From: Candidatus Ulvibacter alkanivorans
GTDB lineage: Bacteria; Bacteroidota; Bacteroidia; Flavobacteriales; Flavobacteriaceae
NCBI RefSeq assembly: GCF_003333325.1
Contig: NZ_QOLC01000033.1
Span: 1 to 19,385 of the forward strand
Reading direction: 5' to 3'
DNA length: 19,385 bases
Each line of letters opens with the position of its first letter. Position 1 is the first letter of the stretch. Below, one piece after another: positions 1 through 9,169 of the stretch. A model generated the notes under the pieces. The model was not told the origin of the DNA. It saw only the letters and a list, made by a program, of their open reading frames with translations, and searched no databases. A program made the translations under genes and the position numbers.

Positions 1-4
1 TCAT
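1..4 (-). CDS. Possible start codon of a divergent gene, truncated by the window edge
   Basis: Only an ATG on the minus strand (complement of bases 2-4) is inside the window. It lies about 85 nt downstream of a consensus Bacteroidota promoter on the same strand, so a divergently transcribed gene probably begins here. In flavobacteria the gene divergent from lptD is often an N-acetylmuramoyl-L-alanine amidase; that is knowledge of gene order, not something visible here. Confidence 0.3.
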
Positions 5-96
5 TAAAAGTTGATATTTTAAAAAATACCTTTTAAAAAACACAGCCCAAAAAATATGCTTAATTTTGGATTTTCAAAAACTAAGCCAAACAGATA

Positions 97-127
97 CAAA
101 TTTATTTTATTTGCCGTTTGAATACAA
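97..127 (-). promoter_or_regulatory. Promoter for the divergent leftward gene
   Basis: Read on the minus strand, TTG (125-127) is followed after 20 nt by TAAATTTG (97-104). This matches the Bacteroidota sigma-ABfr consensus TTG-N19-TAnnTTTG at every specified base. Transcription would start near base 90 and run left off the window. I found no equally good promoter for lptD on the plus strand between here and base 219. Confidence 0.6.
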
Positions 128-218
128 CAAAGAATTTCACGAGTCTATTCGTAATTTGATAGCCGATGTGAATATCTTTTTGTAGTTCGGAAAGTTAGAA
201 AATAATAGGTTCACAGCA

Positions 219-2927
219 TTGCAAACTTTAAAGCGTTATTCACTTTTTATCACCATTTGCCTTTTTCTCGGCAATACGCTTTTGTATTCGCAGGATATAC
301 CGCCAAAAGAGGAAGTGAATATTCCTTCCGAAGCAACTCAAGACACGATCACACTGCCCCTAAATCCTGTTATTAATGAGGTTGCCAATGATACCGTAAA
401 GACCGACACCGTTCGCCCTCAAAAGGAATTTTTAGACGATGAGATCGAGTATTATGGCGAAGACTATGTCTACATCGATCAAAGGGCCGGAAAAGTATAT
501 ATGTACAATAAAGCCTATATCATCTATGGAGATATGCGTATAGATGCCGGACTCATTATCTTAGATTACAATAAGAATGAAGTGTACGCGAAAGGGATCG
601 ACAGTGCGGGTGTCTATTCGCAGCGACCGGTCTTTGTGCAAGGAAGTAATCGCGTAGAGCCGGATTCGTTAAAGTTTAATACACAAAGTAAGAAGGCCAT
701 CGTGTTTAATACACGAACTGAGCAAAATGATTTTCGAGTACTCGCTCAAGTGACCAAAAGAGAAAATGACTCTGTGTACTATTTACAAAACGTAAAGTTT
801 ACCACGTCGAAGAATATTGAAGATCCCGAGTATTATTTCTATACACGAAAAGCTAAGTTCGTTCCCAAGAAGAAAATCGTCACGGGACTCACCAATATGT
901 ATATAGCTGATGTGCCAACTCCAATTGGATTGCCTTTTGCTTATTTCCCCTTGACTGAAGATCGTACCTCCGGATTTATCATTCCAACCATAGGTGATAA
1001 CAATAACAGAGGTTTCTTCTTTCAGAATGGAGGCTATTATTTTGCGATCAACGATTATGTCGATCTCACCGTCTTAGGTGATTATTACACGAACGGAAGT
1101 TATGGCTTACGTGCTGAATCTGCCTATGTATTGCGTTATAAGTTTAGAGGAAATGTAAGCGTACGCTACGAAAACCTAATTAATAGCGAGCGTGGCTTTC
1201 CCGATTTTAGTCAAAGTTCGGTCTATAACATTCGATGGTCGCATACGCAAGACCAAAAATCGAGTCCGTTGTCTCAATTTTCAGCCTCTGTGAATTTAGG
1301 GAGTAGTCGTTATTTTCAACAGTCGATAAATCAAACAAACAATGCAAGTGCGCTAGTTAATACTTTAAGTTCTTCCATTTCGTATTCAAAAACTTTTGAA
1401 GGCGAACCCCAAGTAAACCTTACAGCTGCGGCAACCCATTCTCAAAATACACGAACGCAAGAGATAAATATGTCGTTGCCAAATATAAATGCGAATGTAT
1501 CTAGGATCTTTCCCTTTGCGCCAAAGGTAGGTACCAAGAAAGGTATCATAGACAATATTAACTTTCAGTATGAACTGAAAGCAGAAAACAGGATAAACAC
1601 TACCGATTCGTTGTTCTTTAAACCTGAGATGTTCGACAATGCGCAATTAGGAGCACAGCACACTATCCCTATAACCACCAATTTTAAACTTTTAGATTAT
1701 TTAAGTGCCTCGGCCAGTGCTAACTTTCAAGAAACCTGGGTCGGCAATACCATCCGACGCGAATACGACCCTACGTTAAACAATGGCGTTGGCGGCGTGG
1801 TCGAAGACACCATACGAGGTTTCGACAGCTATAGAACGTATAATTTTTCAACTAGCTTAGGCACCACTATTTACGGACTGTTTAATTTTGGAAGCGATAA
1901 GAACTTCCAGGCACTGCGCCATGTGATGCGACCATCGGTGAGTTACAACATTAATCCGGGATTCGATCAATTCTATGATGAATACGTGATCCCTCCGGCA
2001 ACGGCCGACCCTGACCTGAACGAAGAGATCGTGCAATATTCTAGATTTGAACGCAGTTTATACGGCGCTCCGGGGCGCACATTCTCTAGTAGTATTGGGA
2101 TGGCGCTCAGCAATAATTTTGAAGCAAAAGTCAGGGATAAGGACACCACAGCTACAGAGCCGAAGAAAGTGGTATTGTTAAGTAATTTTAATTTTAGGAC
2201 AGCGTATAATCTGGCAGGCGATTCTCTAAATTGGAGTCCGTTGAGTGTGTCGGGAAGTATTCCTGTGATCGAAAAATTGGATATTAATTTTAATGGAATC
2301 TTAGATCCATACGCATTAAACAATAACAACCAAAAGATCGACAAATTCAATATTGACAATGGTGGTAGTCTTTTCCGACTAACCAATGCAAATGTGAGTT
2401 TGAATTATTCGTTTTCGAGTAAGGATTTCGAAGGTCAACAGCGTGACACTGACAGATTAGACAATGACACCTTTAGGAACGGTGGTCGCCCGGACGATCT
2501 ATTTGGAGATCCAACCGATATAAACGATGGAAATATCTATAGAGATGATGATGAGAATGAATCAACTTCCGAATTTGATTGGTATAATTTTAAGATCCCA
2601 TGGGACTTGCGACTGGCTTACACCATTACCTACGCCAACAATCGTCGGCAGAATGAAATATCCTCTCATTCGTTGATGTTCAGTTCTAACCTTGAGCTTT
2701 CACCACGTTGGAAAGTGGGTGTTTCTTCGGGTTATGATTTTAAGAGTGGTGGTGTCACACTAACACAACTTAGGTTTCAGAGAGATCTAGAAAGTTGGCA
2801 AATGAGCTTTAATTGGACCCCAATAGGAAGTATTAATACTTCTTGGTATTTTTATATAGGCATAAAGTCTTCAGTATTAAGCGATATTAAATACGACAAA
2901 CGCCGCGAACGAGATCAACAATTATAA
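219..2927 (+). CDS. lptD: LPS-assembly outer-membrane protein LptD (Bacteroidota type)
   Basis: 902 aa. LptD is the outer-membrane barrel that inserts lipopolysaccharide into the outer leaflet, receiving it from the Lpt bridge. Residues 1-24 form a signal peptide (basic start, hydrophobic core, LYSQ). Residues about 75-230 look like the periplasmic OstA/LptA-type beta-jellyroll, and the rest is aromatic-rich alternating beta strands of a large barrel. The segment GLPFAYFPLTEDRTSGF (237-253) is typical of LptD. An Asp/Asn-rich stretch (about 740-790) precedes the last strands and is probably an extracellular loop. The mature chain contains no cysteine, so the disulfides of E. coli LptD cannot form. 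The start is TTG: an in-frame stop lies at 183-185 and there is no ATG or GTG between. ridA follows after 18 nt, probably co-transcribed. Confidence 0.9.
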   Translation: MQTLKRYSLFITICLFLGNTLLYSQDIPPKEEVNIPSEATQDTITLPLNPVINEVANDTVKTDTVRPQKEFLDDEIEYYGEDYVYIDQRAGKVYMYNKAYIIYGDMRIDAGLIILDYNKNEVYAKGIDSAGVYSQRPVFVQGSNRVEPDSLKFNTQSKKAIVFNTRTEQNDFRVLAQVTKRENDSVYYLQNVKFTTSKNIEDPEYYFYTRKAKFVPKKKIVTGLTNMYIADVPTPIGLPFAYFPLTEDRTSGFIIPTIGDNNNRGFFFQNGGYYFAINDYVDLTVLGDYYTNGSYGLRAESAYVLRYKFRGNVSVRYENLINSERGFPDFSQSSVYNIRWSHTQDQKSSPLSQFSASVNLGSSRYFQQSINQTNNASALVNTLSSSISYSKTFEGEPQVNLTAAATHSQNTRTQEINMSLPNINANVSRIFPFAPKVGTKKGIIDNINFQYELKAENRINTTDSLFFKPEMFDNAQLGAQHTIPITTNFKLLDYLSASASANFQETWVGNTIRREYDPTLNNGVGGVVEDTIRGFDSYRTYNFSTSLGTTIYGLFNFGSDKNFQALRHVMRPSVSYNINPGFDQFYDEYVIPPATADPDLNEEIVQYSRFERSLYGAPGRTFSSSIGMALSNNFEAKVRDKDTTATEPKKVVLLSNFNFRTAYNLAGDSLNWSPLSVSGSIPVIEKLDINFNGILDPYALNNNNQKIDKFNIDNGGSLFRLTNANVSLNYSFSSKDFEGQQRDTDRLDNDTFRNGGRPDDLFGDPTDINDGNIYRDDDENESTSEFDWYNFKIPWDLRLAYTITYANNRRQNEISSHSLMFSSNLELSPRWKVGVSSGYDFKSGGVTLTQLRFQRDLESWQMSFNWTPIGSINTSWYFYIGIKSSVLSDIKYDKRRERDQQL

Positions 2928-2945
2928 ATCCTGAAAGTTTCTAGT

Positions 2946-3326
2946 ATGAAAAAGATCATTAACACGACCAAAGCCCCGGCCCCTATTGGACCATACAATC
3001 AAGCGGTTCTTAAAGGCAACATCTTATATACATCGGGGCAAATAGCACTAGACCCTGAAACAGATAAATTGGTATTGACCGATATAGAAACTGAAACCGA
3101 ATTGGTCATGGAAAACCTAAAGGCTGTCCTTTCCGAAGCAGGCATGACCTTCGAGCACGTTATTAAAACTTCTATTTTTATTACCGATATGGAGAACTTC
3201 GGAAGAATTAATGCCGTTTACGCACGTTATTTCGATGAAGCTACGGCACCTGCTCGCGAGACCGTGGCGGTGGCTAGTCTGCCTAAATATGTAAACGTTG
3301 AGATTTCGATGATCGCTTCCTTATAG
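2946..3326 (+). CDS. ridA: RidA family enamine/imine deaminase
   Basis: 126 aa, the full family length (Rid/YjgF/YER057c/UK114). RidA hydrolyses reactive enamine/imine intermediates, such as 2-aminoacrylate released by PLP enzymes, to ketoacids and ammonia in the cytosol; it acts as a trimer. Visible landmarks are GPYNQAV (15-21), LYTSGQIALDP (27-37), the catalytic arginine in APARETVAV (Arg104) and the conserved glutamate in NVEISMIASL (Glu119), all expected for an active RidA rather than an Rid4-7 relative lacking the arginine. It lies 18 nt after lptD in the same direction, and its stop is one base from the tamB stop on the other strand, so no private terminator fits between them. Confidence 0.95.
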   Translation: MKKIINTTKAPAPIGPYNQAVLKGNILYTSGQIALDPETDKLVLTDIETETELVMENLKAVLSEAGMTFEHVIKTSIFITDMENFGRINAVYARYFDEATAPARETVAVASLPKYVNVEISMIASL

Positions 3327-3327
3327 C

Positions 3328-6300
3328 CTAGTTTTCTTCACGTACACCCTGATTGTTGAAATCGACCGGAAAACTGTTATCATCCGGCACTATAGGAATT
3401 TCCTCCTCCGATTCTAAGGTGAGTTTCTTGTTGAATAATTTTCGAACCAATTCTCTAAAGGTGTCGAAATCCACCGAGTATGAAATACCGGCTCCTTGTT
3501 CGAAGATCTGATCCTCTCCAATAAACTGAATATCGGCTTGTCTGTTAAAAAAGTTGATCCTAAGACTTCCGTCCTCATTTACTAACCACTGCACTTCAAT
3601 ATCACCTGCGACAGCGGTTTCATTTACCCCACCTACCGGAACCCCTACTTTTCCGTTGATCAAGATTCGCTCATTGATCTGCGTCGAGAGCGTAATACCA
3701 AAACGATCTGCAGTTTCTTGATTAGGCAAACGACTTCCTTGCGAATAATCCAAGCCTACTCTAAACTTCGAATCCTGATCTGCAAATAAATCGTTCACTA
3801 AGCCCGATACGCGTTCTACCAAGGTTCCTGTGGCAAACGTATTCGCTCCCGAATAATCGTCGTTTACGAATGAACCCGATGCTACGAGGAACAACGCTTG
3901 CTTTTCTCGCTCTTCTTCATTCTGAAGCTTGTATTCTAATTCGCTACGAACAATAGAGCTTGTTCGTGGGAATTCAATTCTGAAATCTATATCGGGCTGA
4001 ATTAATTCTCCTGTTAAATCGATAAGAACTTCAACGGGTATCTTTCGGTTTATAGATGGGTTATCTAACAAAATTGAAGGATTAGCAGTGGTTTCGTACT
4101 TAGCACTCAGATTTAAACGTGCACGTTCGGGACTTCCGTCCCAATTAATGTTCCCACCGGGCACCACATCAATGGTTTTTTGAATAAGTCCGCCATATCG
4201 AAAATCATATGAACCTTCAATTACGGTAAATTCACCCCACATATTGAACTTACCTAAGGTGTTTATTCGAATTAATAAGGTTCCTGCTCCTCTACCTACT
4301 AAGGTCGAATTGTTCACTTGGTCTACAACCACCTCTACTTCGGCATTATCGTTAATATCGAGATCGAAATTTAGTGAAAGCCCTTTTTCTTCTTCACGAA
4401 CAATGGTCTCACCACTTATACGGGCTTGCTTTTCTTCCGGAGAAAGAAATCGGATAAACGAGTCATCGCCTATCGACTCTGTGTCACTTAATGGGATCTT
4501 AAAGGAAGTTCCCTCCTCGGTAGTGGCTACGACATCGATAACCAGCTCTTCTACAGGTCCGGAAATATCGGCACTTCCACTAATAAAAGCGGTTCCGTAA
4601 TAAAGTGCATCTTCATCGGGCGGTGTGTCTAGTACTAAAAGTCGATCGGTATTGATGTCTAGATTCAGTTCCCAATCGCCAAAATTAACATGTGTTGCAT
4701 TTCCAGCAAGCGTCCCTGTTGTATTGTATTTTGTATCGGTGATCGTCGTTGTACCAATGTCGAACTTGTTCTTACTTAATACGACTTGGGTGTCGTCCTC
4801 TATATCGAAGTCGGTATTCAAGTAGGGAATGGTTAATCCGCTGTTCTCTAGCAAAATGCGCCCAATTATATCGGGAGACTTATAATTACCGGTGACGCGT
4901 GCATTTCCGGATGCGAGACCGCGAATGTTTGTTATCACATCGCCACCAAAAGGGCTAAAGGCTTGTAGATTGAATTGGTTAAGATCTACATCCAGTCTTA
5001 TTTGCGGATTGGTTGCTGCAACGTCGATCTCACCCACCGCATTAATAGATTTTACATTGTTGTTGATCAATGTAGTATTGATCTGGTATTTTGAAAGATT
5101 CTCATTTCCTTCAATCTGAAGGTTCAGGTTTCCAAATTCTACTTCGTTTATAACAACATCATCAATTGTTACCGTCGAATTGGGATAGTAAGCACCGCTT
5201 TTCTGAAGAAAATCAAATCGGCCATTTACATTTCCTTGTAGCCTCAAACTGTCTATATCGGGCGTAATATTTCCAATATTCACATCCCTGAAACGAACTT
5301 TTAAGTCTTTATAGGTAGAGTCTCTAATTACCCCAGCCATTTGTATGTATTCGTCGTTGTGATTTAATACCAGCGAATCGATTCGAATGTTCTTAAAATT
5401 ATCATCGAACACTACTTTGTTGAGGCTATTGTTGTTCTTATTGATATACCAAACGTTATCCTTATACGTAATGTCACTGCGTTTTACGCCAACAACCGAT
5501 TTGCCTTGCGGATTAATAGTGTGGTACAATGACAGGTTAAAAAGATCTTCCTTTTTTTTCCCTCCTCTAAATTCTGAACGCACATAAAGAGTGTCATTGA
5601 GCGTTTTATTAATAATATTCACATCAACCACATTGTATACGCCTGTATAAATTGAGTCTACGGAAATGTAGGTATTGTACAGTGGATTGTCGTTGTCTAC
5701 TTGAACATTTATTTTTCCGAGGTAATTATCGAATAATAGTATTTCGGGCGATCTAAAATCTAATTTGAATTTCGATTCATCTGATGACACCGAGCCTCGC
5801 ACCCGCGTATTCTCTCCTAATTCCAGTTGAGGCACAAACAGATCGACTATCTTATTATTTATTTCAAATTCGTAATCGATGTATTGATCGGTGGTGACCT
5901 CCTTCGGAATATAATTTGAATAAATATTGGCGATTCCGTTACGAAAAAGATCGGGAATATCTTCTAATAAAAATTCCCCGGAGATCTGCCCATCTACGAT
6001 ATCAGAGGAATTGATCTCGATGGTTCGAACATCTCCTTCGAAAGACGAAGTGATGGTAAAATCATCGAAGAAATAGTCGTCGTCCGTATTTTGATAGAAG
6101 GTTTGTTGAAAATTAATAGTTCCAACGGCATTATCGATAGTGGTACCATCCATATCCATAACCACTCGTCCCGCAAATACCGAAACACTGTCTCGTTTAA
6201 TTAAGTTTAGCTTATTGAGTTCTGCATACTCGATATCGGCTTCAAAATCATACTGATTAAAATCTTTGGAAACATCTACTAATCCGGTGAATTCCATTTT

Positions 6301-7719
6301 TAGATTTGGATCATCGATAGTTAGGTCGCCATTAAAAATAGGGTTCTTTAAATTTCCTGAAACAACGATATTCTTGTAATCATATCCTTCAATATTAAAG
6401 GAGGAGATCGTACCGTTAATTTGGGTGTCTACGGTATTTTGAGAAAACCCACGTCCGTCGAAGGTAAGATCAGCTGTTAGTTTGCCTAGCGTAGGCGTCC
6501 CTAATACCTTTCCGAGGTTAAATCCATTAAAAACCACGGTCCCATTATAAAAAGCGTTGTCGAAATTATTGATATTCCCCATGCTAAGATCGGTAACTGC
6601 ATTTCCGGCTTGCGTATCGATACGGCTGTCTGTAGTGAGTTCGGTAGTGGTAATGGTTGTATTTCCGGTAAAGGTAACTGACCCCAGGTCCTTTAACTCG
6701 TTAGGTAATACATCCCCTAAAATACGTGGCATAAAACGACGCAGATCATAATAGTTCGCAACAATGCGATGGCCTCGAGCCCGGATCGAGTATTCTTCTT
6801 CCGGGGCTAAAATATTTTGAAACTCGTAATCACCTCGCATAGAAATTCCATCCGTTTGCAAGTTGAGATCATCGAAGGAGAAATTGTTAAGCACACCGGT
6901 CATGGTTCCGTCGAGTGAGATTTCCATATTGGGTGCAAACTCATCGTAGAAACTATTGAGGTCGTTGGTGCCAACAACAGATTCGTTAAAAATAGCATTA
7001 ATGCCAACGGTGTTTTCAAAATCGTTCCCAATCTTTCCATCTTCATAGTTTAACACAACGCTACCTTGAATGGTAGATGCTGTTGTTTTTAGATTTAGAT
7101 CGTTTAATTGTAAGGCTTCTAACGAATAAGAAAAATCGGCTTGAAGGTCTTTTATTATAAATCCGCGTTGCGCTTCTAACGACAACGATTGTATCTCACT
7201 GTCGATGTTCGGACCGGTGATCTTAAAATCGTTAGCGATTAGGTTTACTTTATCAAGTATTAATATTTCAGGGTTTTCTAGATTTTGATCGGTAATTTTT
7301 ACAACACTGTTGGTAAGTGTCACATCATTACTAAACAATGAGAACGGGTTCTCACTCGTTTGGCCGGTGTTGAATTTTTCTGAAAACACATACAAATTAT
7401 CGTCTTCCTCTCCTTGGTAAGTGGTCACATACAATTTTGCTTGATCAAGAATAATGTTTCCGAAGCCAAGATCTCCTTTAATGAGATTGCGAAAATTAAT
7501 AATGTTGGTTTGAAGGGCTTTGGCGTAAATAAGCGTGTCTTGATGATGGTCGGCAATGTATACCCCACGAATATCTACCTCGCCTTTCCAGTTAAGCCCT
7601 AGACGGTCAATATTGATGTCGGTACCGTAGGTTTCATTAAGATTGTCTGTAACTTTAGTGGCGATATACGTTTGTACCTTTGGGATAGATAGAACAATAA
7701 CCAATAGCAACAACAGCAA
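3328..7719 (-). CDS. tamB: TamB-family translocation/assembly module (DUF490), AsmA-like bridge protein
   Basis: At least 1463 aa. TamB-type proteins are inner-membrane-anchored periplasmic beta-taco filaments thought to move phospholipid to the outer membrane and/or aid barrel assembly. An N-terminal hydrophobic anchor (residues 1-12 here) is followed by VQTYIATKVTDNLNETYG, typical of AsmA/TamB proteins, then about 1000 residues of repetitive beta strands. The last about 450 residues form the TamB/DUF490 domain, including LFLVASGSFV and the GLDYSQGSRLP stretch. The first standard codon is TTG at 7719, but the frame stays open to 7773 and those 18 codons encode a basic then hydrophobic stretch that completes the anchor. 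The true start is therefore probably upstream, at a non-ATG codon (ATC at 7767 would give MKKLRKIILR; CTG at 7743 is another option). It is divergent from tsaD and convergent with ridA. Confidence 0.88.
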   Translation of the reverse strand: MLLLLLVIVLSIPKVQTYIATKVTDNLNETYGTDINIDRLGLNWKGEVDIRGVYIADHHQDTLIYAKALQTNIINFRNLIKGDLGFGNIILDQAKLYVTTYQGEEDDNLYVFSEKFNTGQTSENPFSLFSNDVTLTNSVVKITDQNLENPEILILDKVNLIANDFKITGPNIDSEIQSLSLEAQRGFIIKDLQADFSYSLEALQLNDLNLKTTASTIQGSVVLNYEDGKIGNDFENTVGINAIFNESVVGTNDLNSFYDEFAPNMEISLDGTMTGVLNNFSFDDLNLQTDGISMRGDYEFQNILAPEEEYSIRARGHRIVANYYDLRRFMPRILGDVLPNELKDLGSVTFTGNTTITTTELTTDSRIDTQAGNAVTDLSMGNINNFDNAFYNGTVVFNGFNLGKVLGTPTLGKLTADLTFDGRGFSQNTVDTQINGTISSFNIEGYDYKNIVVSGNLKNPIFNGDLTIDDPNLKMEFTGLVDVSKDFNQYDFEADIEYAELNKLNLIKRDSVSVFAGRVVMDMDGTTIDNAVGTINFQQTFYQNTDDDYFFDDFTITSSFEGDVRTIEINSSDIVDGQISGEFLLEDIPDLFRNGIANIYSNYIPKEVTTDQYIDYEFEINNKIVDLFVPQLELGENTRVRGSVSSDESKFKLDFRSPEILLFDNYLGKINVQVDNDNPLYNTYISVDSIYTGVYNVVDVNIINKTLNDTLYVRSEFRGGKKKEDLFNLSLYHTINPQGKSVVGVKRSDITYKDNVWYINKNNNSLNKVVFDDNFKNIRIDSLVLNHNDEYIQMAGVIRDSTYKDLKVRFRDVNIGNITPDIDSLRLQGNVNGRFDFLQKSGAYYPNSTVTIDDVVINEVEFGNLNLQIEGNENLSKYQINTTLINNNVKSINAVGEIDVAATNPQIRLDVDLNQFNLQAFSPFGGDVITNIRGLASGNARVTGNYKSPDIIGRILLENSGLTIPYLNTDFDIEDDTQVVLSKNKFDIGTTTITDTKYNTTGTLAGNATHVNFGDWELNLDINTDRLLVLDTPPDEDALYYGTAFISGSADISGPVEELVIDVVATTEEGTSFKIPLSDTESIGDDSFIRFLSPEEKQARISGETIVREEEKGLSLNFDLDINDNAEVEVVVDQVNNSTLVGRGAGTLLIRINTLGKFNMWGEFTVIEGSYDFRYGGLIQKTIDVVPGGNINWDGSPERARLNLSAKYETTANPSILLDNPSINRKIPVEVLIDLTGELIQPDIDFRIEFPRTSSIVRSELEYKLQNEEEREKQALFLVASGSFVNDDYSGANTFATGTLVERVSGLVNDLFADQDSKFRVGLDYSQGSRLPNQETADRFGITLSTQINERILINGKVGVPVGGVNETAVAGDIEVQWLVNEDGSLRINFFNRQADIQFIGEDQIFEQGAGISYSVDFDTFRELVRKLFNKKLTLESEEEIPIVPDDNSFPVDFNNQGVREEN

Positions 7720-7762
7720 TACAATTATTGCGAAGGTGCGCAGTATTATTTTTCTAAGTTTT

Positions 7763-7790
7763 TTGATACGCTTTTAAAGTTTTAATTTTA
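7763..7790 (+). promoter_or_regulatory. Putative tsaD promoter
   Basis: TTG (7763-7765), a 17-nt spacer, then TAATTTTA (7783-7790), matching 5 of 6 specified bases of TAnnTTTG. Initiation near 7797 would leave a leader of about 20 nt before the tsaD TTG codon. The element lies inside the N-terminal extension frame of tamB on the other strand, so the two divergent genes would share this DNA. Confidence 0.4.
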
Positions 7791-7816
7791 CGACCAATAA
7801 ATATGCCTCTTTCATT

Positions 7817-8839
7817 TTGAAACAAGAAAATTGCTACATATTGGGTATTGAATCCTCTTGTGATGACACTGCTGCAGCTGTTATTAACAACGGTGTTGTG
7901 CTCGCCACTATTGTTGCGACACAAAAAATACACGAGGAGTACGGCGGCGTGGTTCCCGAACTTGCTTCACGCGCACATCAGCAAAATATCGTTCCGGTGG
8001 TCCACCAAGCCCTACGTAAGGCAAATATCGACAAAAATCAGTTAAGTGCCATAGCTTTTACACGTGGTCCGGGTCTAATGGGATCGCTGCTAGTAGGTAC
8101 CTCATTTTCAAAGTCTTTGGCGATGGGATTGGATATTCCGCTTATAGATGTAAACCATATGCAAGCGCATATCTTAGCTCATTTTATTTCTGCGGAAGGA
8201 CAAACAGCTCCAAATTTTCCGTTTATCGCACTAACAATAAGTGGCGGTCATACACAGATCGTAAAGGTAACCGACTATTTTGAAATGGAAGTGCTAGGCG
8301 AGACCATAGATGATGCGGTAGGCGAAGCCTTCGACAAGGCCGGAAAAATATTGGGGCTCCCCTATCCGGCAGGCCCGTTTATCGACAAATACGCACAACA
8401 AGGCGACCCGCATCGATTTTCATTCACCAAACCAAAAGTAGGACCGTTGGATTTCAGTTTTAGCGGACTCAAAACAGCCGTTCTATATTTTGTAGAACGA
8501 GAAGTTGCCAAGAATCCTAATTTTATAAAAGAGAACTTAGAGGATGTTTGTGCAAGTCTACAGTTTACGATCGTTGATTACTTAATGGATAAGCTTAAAA
8601 ACACTGTTAAAGCTACAGGTATTAAAGAGATTGCCATTGGCGGTGGCGTATCGGCTAATAGCGGGATTCGCAAAGCGTTGAAAGATGCTGAGCGAACGCA
8701 TGGATGGACGACTCACATTCCACGATTTGAGTATTGTACCGACAATGCGGCTATGATCGCTATGGTGGGTGAGTTAAAATATAAAGAGCAACGCTTTGCC
8801 AAACACGATGTCGTGGCAAAGGCTCGAATGAAATTATAA
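7817..8839 (+). CDS. tsaD: tRNA N6-adenosine threonylcarbamoyltransferase TsaD (Kae1/Gcp)
   Basis: 340 aa, the usual family length. TsaD transfers the threonylcarbamoyl group made by TsaC to A37 of ANN-decoding tRNAs, giving t6A, in a cytoplasmic complex with TsaB and TsaE. The sequence shows ILGIESSCDDTAAAV (8-22), RGPGLMGSLLVG (83-94), metal-ligand histidines in HMQAH (His114, His118), SGGHTQ (142-147), GGGVSANSGIR (275-285) and the metal-ligand aspartate in CTDNAAMIA (Asp309). The start is TTG at 7817; no ATG lies in frame upstream, and the next downstream methionine is far inside the fold. The stop shares a base with the next ATG (TAATG), so translation is probably coupled to the TfoX-like gene. 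Confidence 0.96.
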   Translation: MKQENCYILGIESSCDDTAAAVINNGVVLATIVATQKIHEEYGGVVPELASRAHQQNIVPVVHQALRKANIDKNQLSAIAFTRGPGLMGSLLVGTSFSKSLAMGLDIPLIDVNHMQAHILAHFISAEGQTAPNFPFIALTISGGHTQIVKVTDYFEMEVLGETIDDAVGEAFDKAGKILGLPYPAGPFIDKYAQQGDPHRFSFTKPKVGPLDFSFSGLKTAVLYFVEREVAKNPNFIKENLEDVCASLQFTIVDYLMDKLKNTVKATGIKEIAIGGGVSANSGIRKALKDAERTHGWTTHIPRFEYCTDNAAMIAMVGELKYKEQRFAKHDVVAKARMKL

Positions 8840-9168
8840 TGAAAGACACATCGCAAGAGATCGTGTTGCGTATTCGTGCTGCAACACTTCCATGGACCGA
8901 CCAAATGACCGAAAAGAAAATGTTTGGAGGAACCTGCTTTTTGTATAAAGGTAAAATGTGCGTGGGTGAAACCAAAAAGCGGCTAATGGTTCGAATTGTC
9001 CCTGAAAAAATGAAGGACGTCTTGAAGGATCCCAATGTGTCACCTATGGATTTTACAGGTAAACCCATGAAAGAGTTCATTTTTGTAACCCAAGAAGGGT
9101 TCGATACAGAATCTAAACTTCAACAGTGGATCGAACTAGGGGTCGAACACGCAGCTTCAAAACAATAA
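8839..9168 (+). CDS. TfoX/Sxy N-terminal domain protein
   Basis: 109 aa, a stand-alone TfoX N-terminal domain. Features seen: the MFGGTCFLYKGKMCVG core (residues 28-43), which aligns with the MFGG-x-(G/C)-(F/L) signature of the family, the LMVRIVPE strand, and a C-terminal QWIELGVEHA helix. Sxy/TfoX regulates competence in gamma-proteobacteria, but that role uses a longer protein with a C-terminal domain. Single-domain homologues are widespread in Bacteroidota without known function, so I do not infer competence control. It overlaps the tsaD stop by one base and ends one base before rsmE, so the three genes form one operon. Confidence 0.85.
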   Translation: MKDTSQEIVLRIRAATLPWTDQMTEKKMFGGTCFLYKGKMCVGETKKRLMVRIVPEKMKDVLKDPNVSPMDFTGKPMKEFIFVTQEGFDTESKLQQWIELGVEHAASKQ

Positions 9169-9169
9169 T

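Noticed and set aside
156..180. TTG and TATCTTTT as an lptD promoter
   Set aside because: Spacing is only 14 nt and the -7 is imperfect; too weak to annotate.
8839..9168. Competence regulator Sxy/TfoX
   Set aside because: Only the N-terminal domain is present, and Bacteroidota homologues have no shown role in competence.
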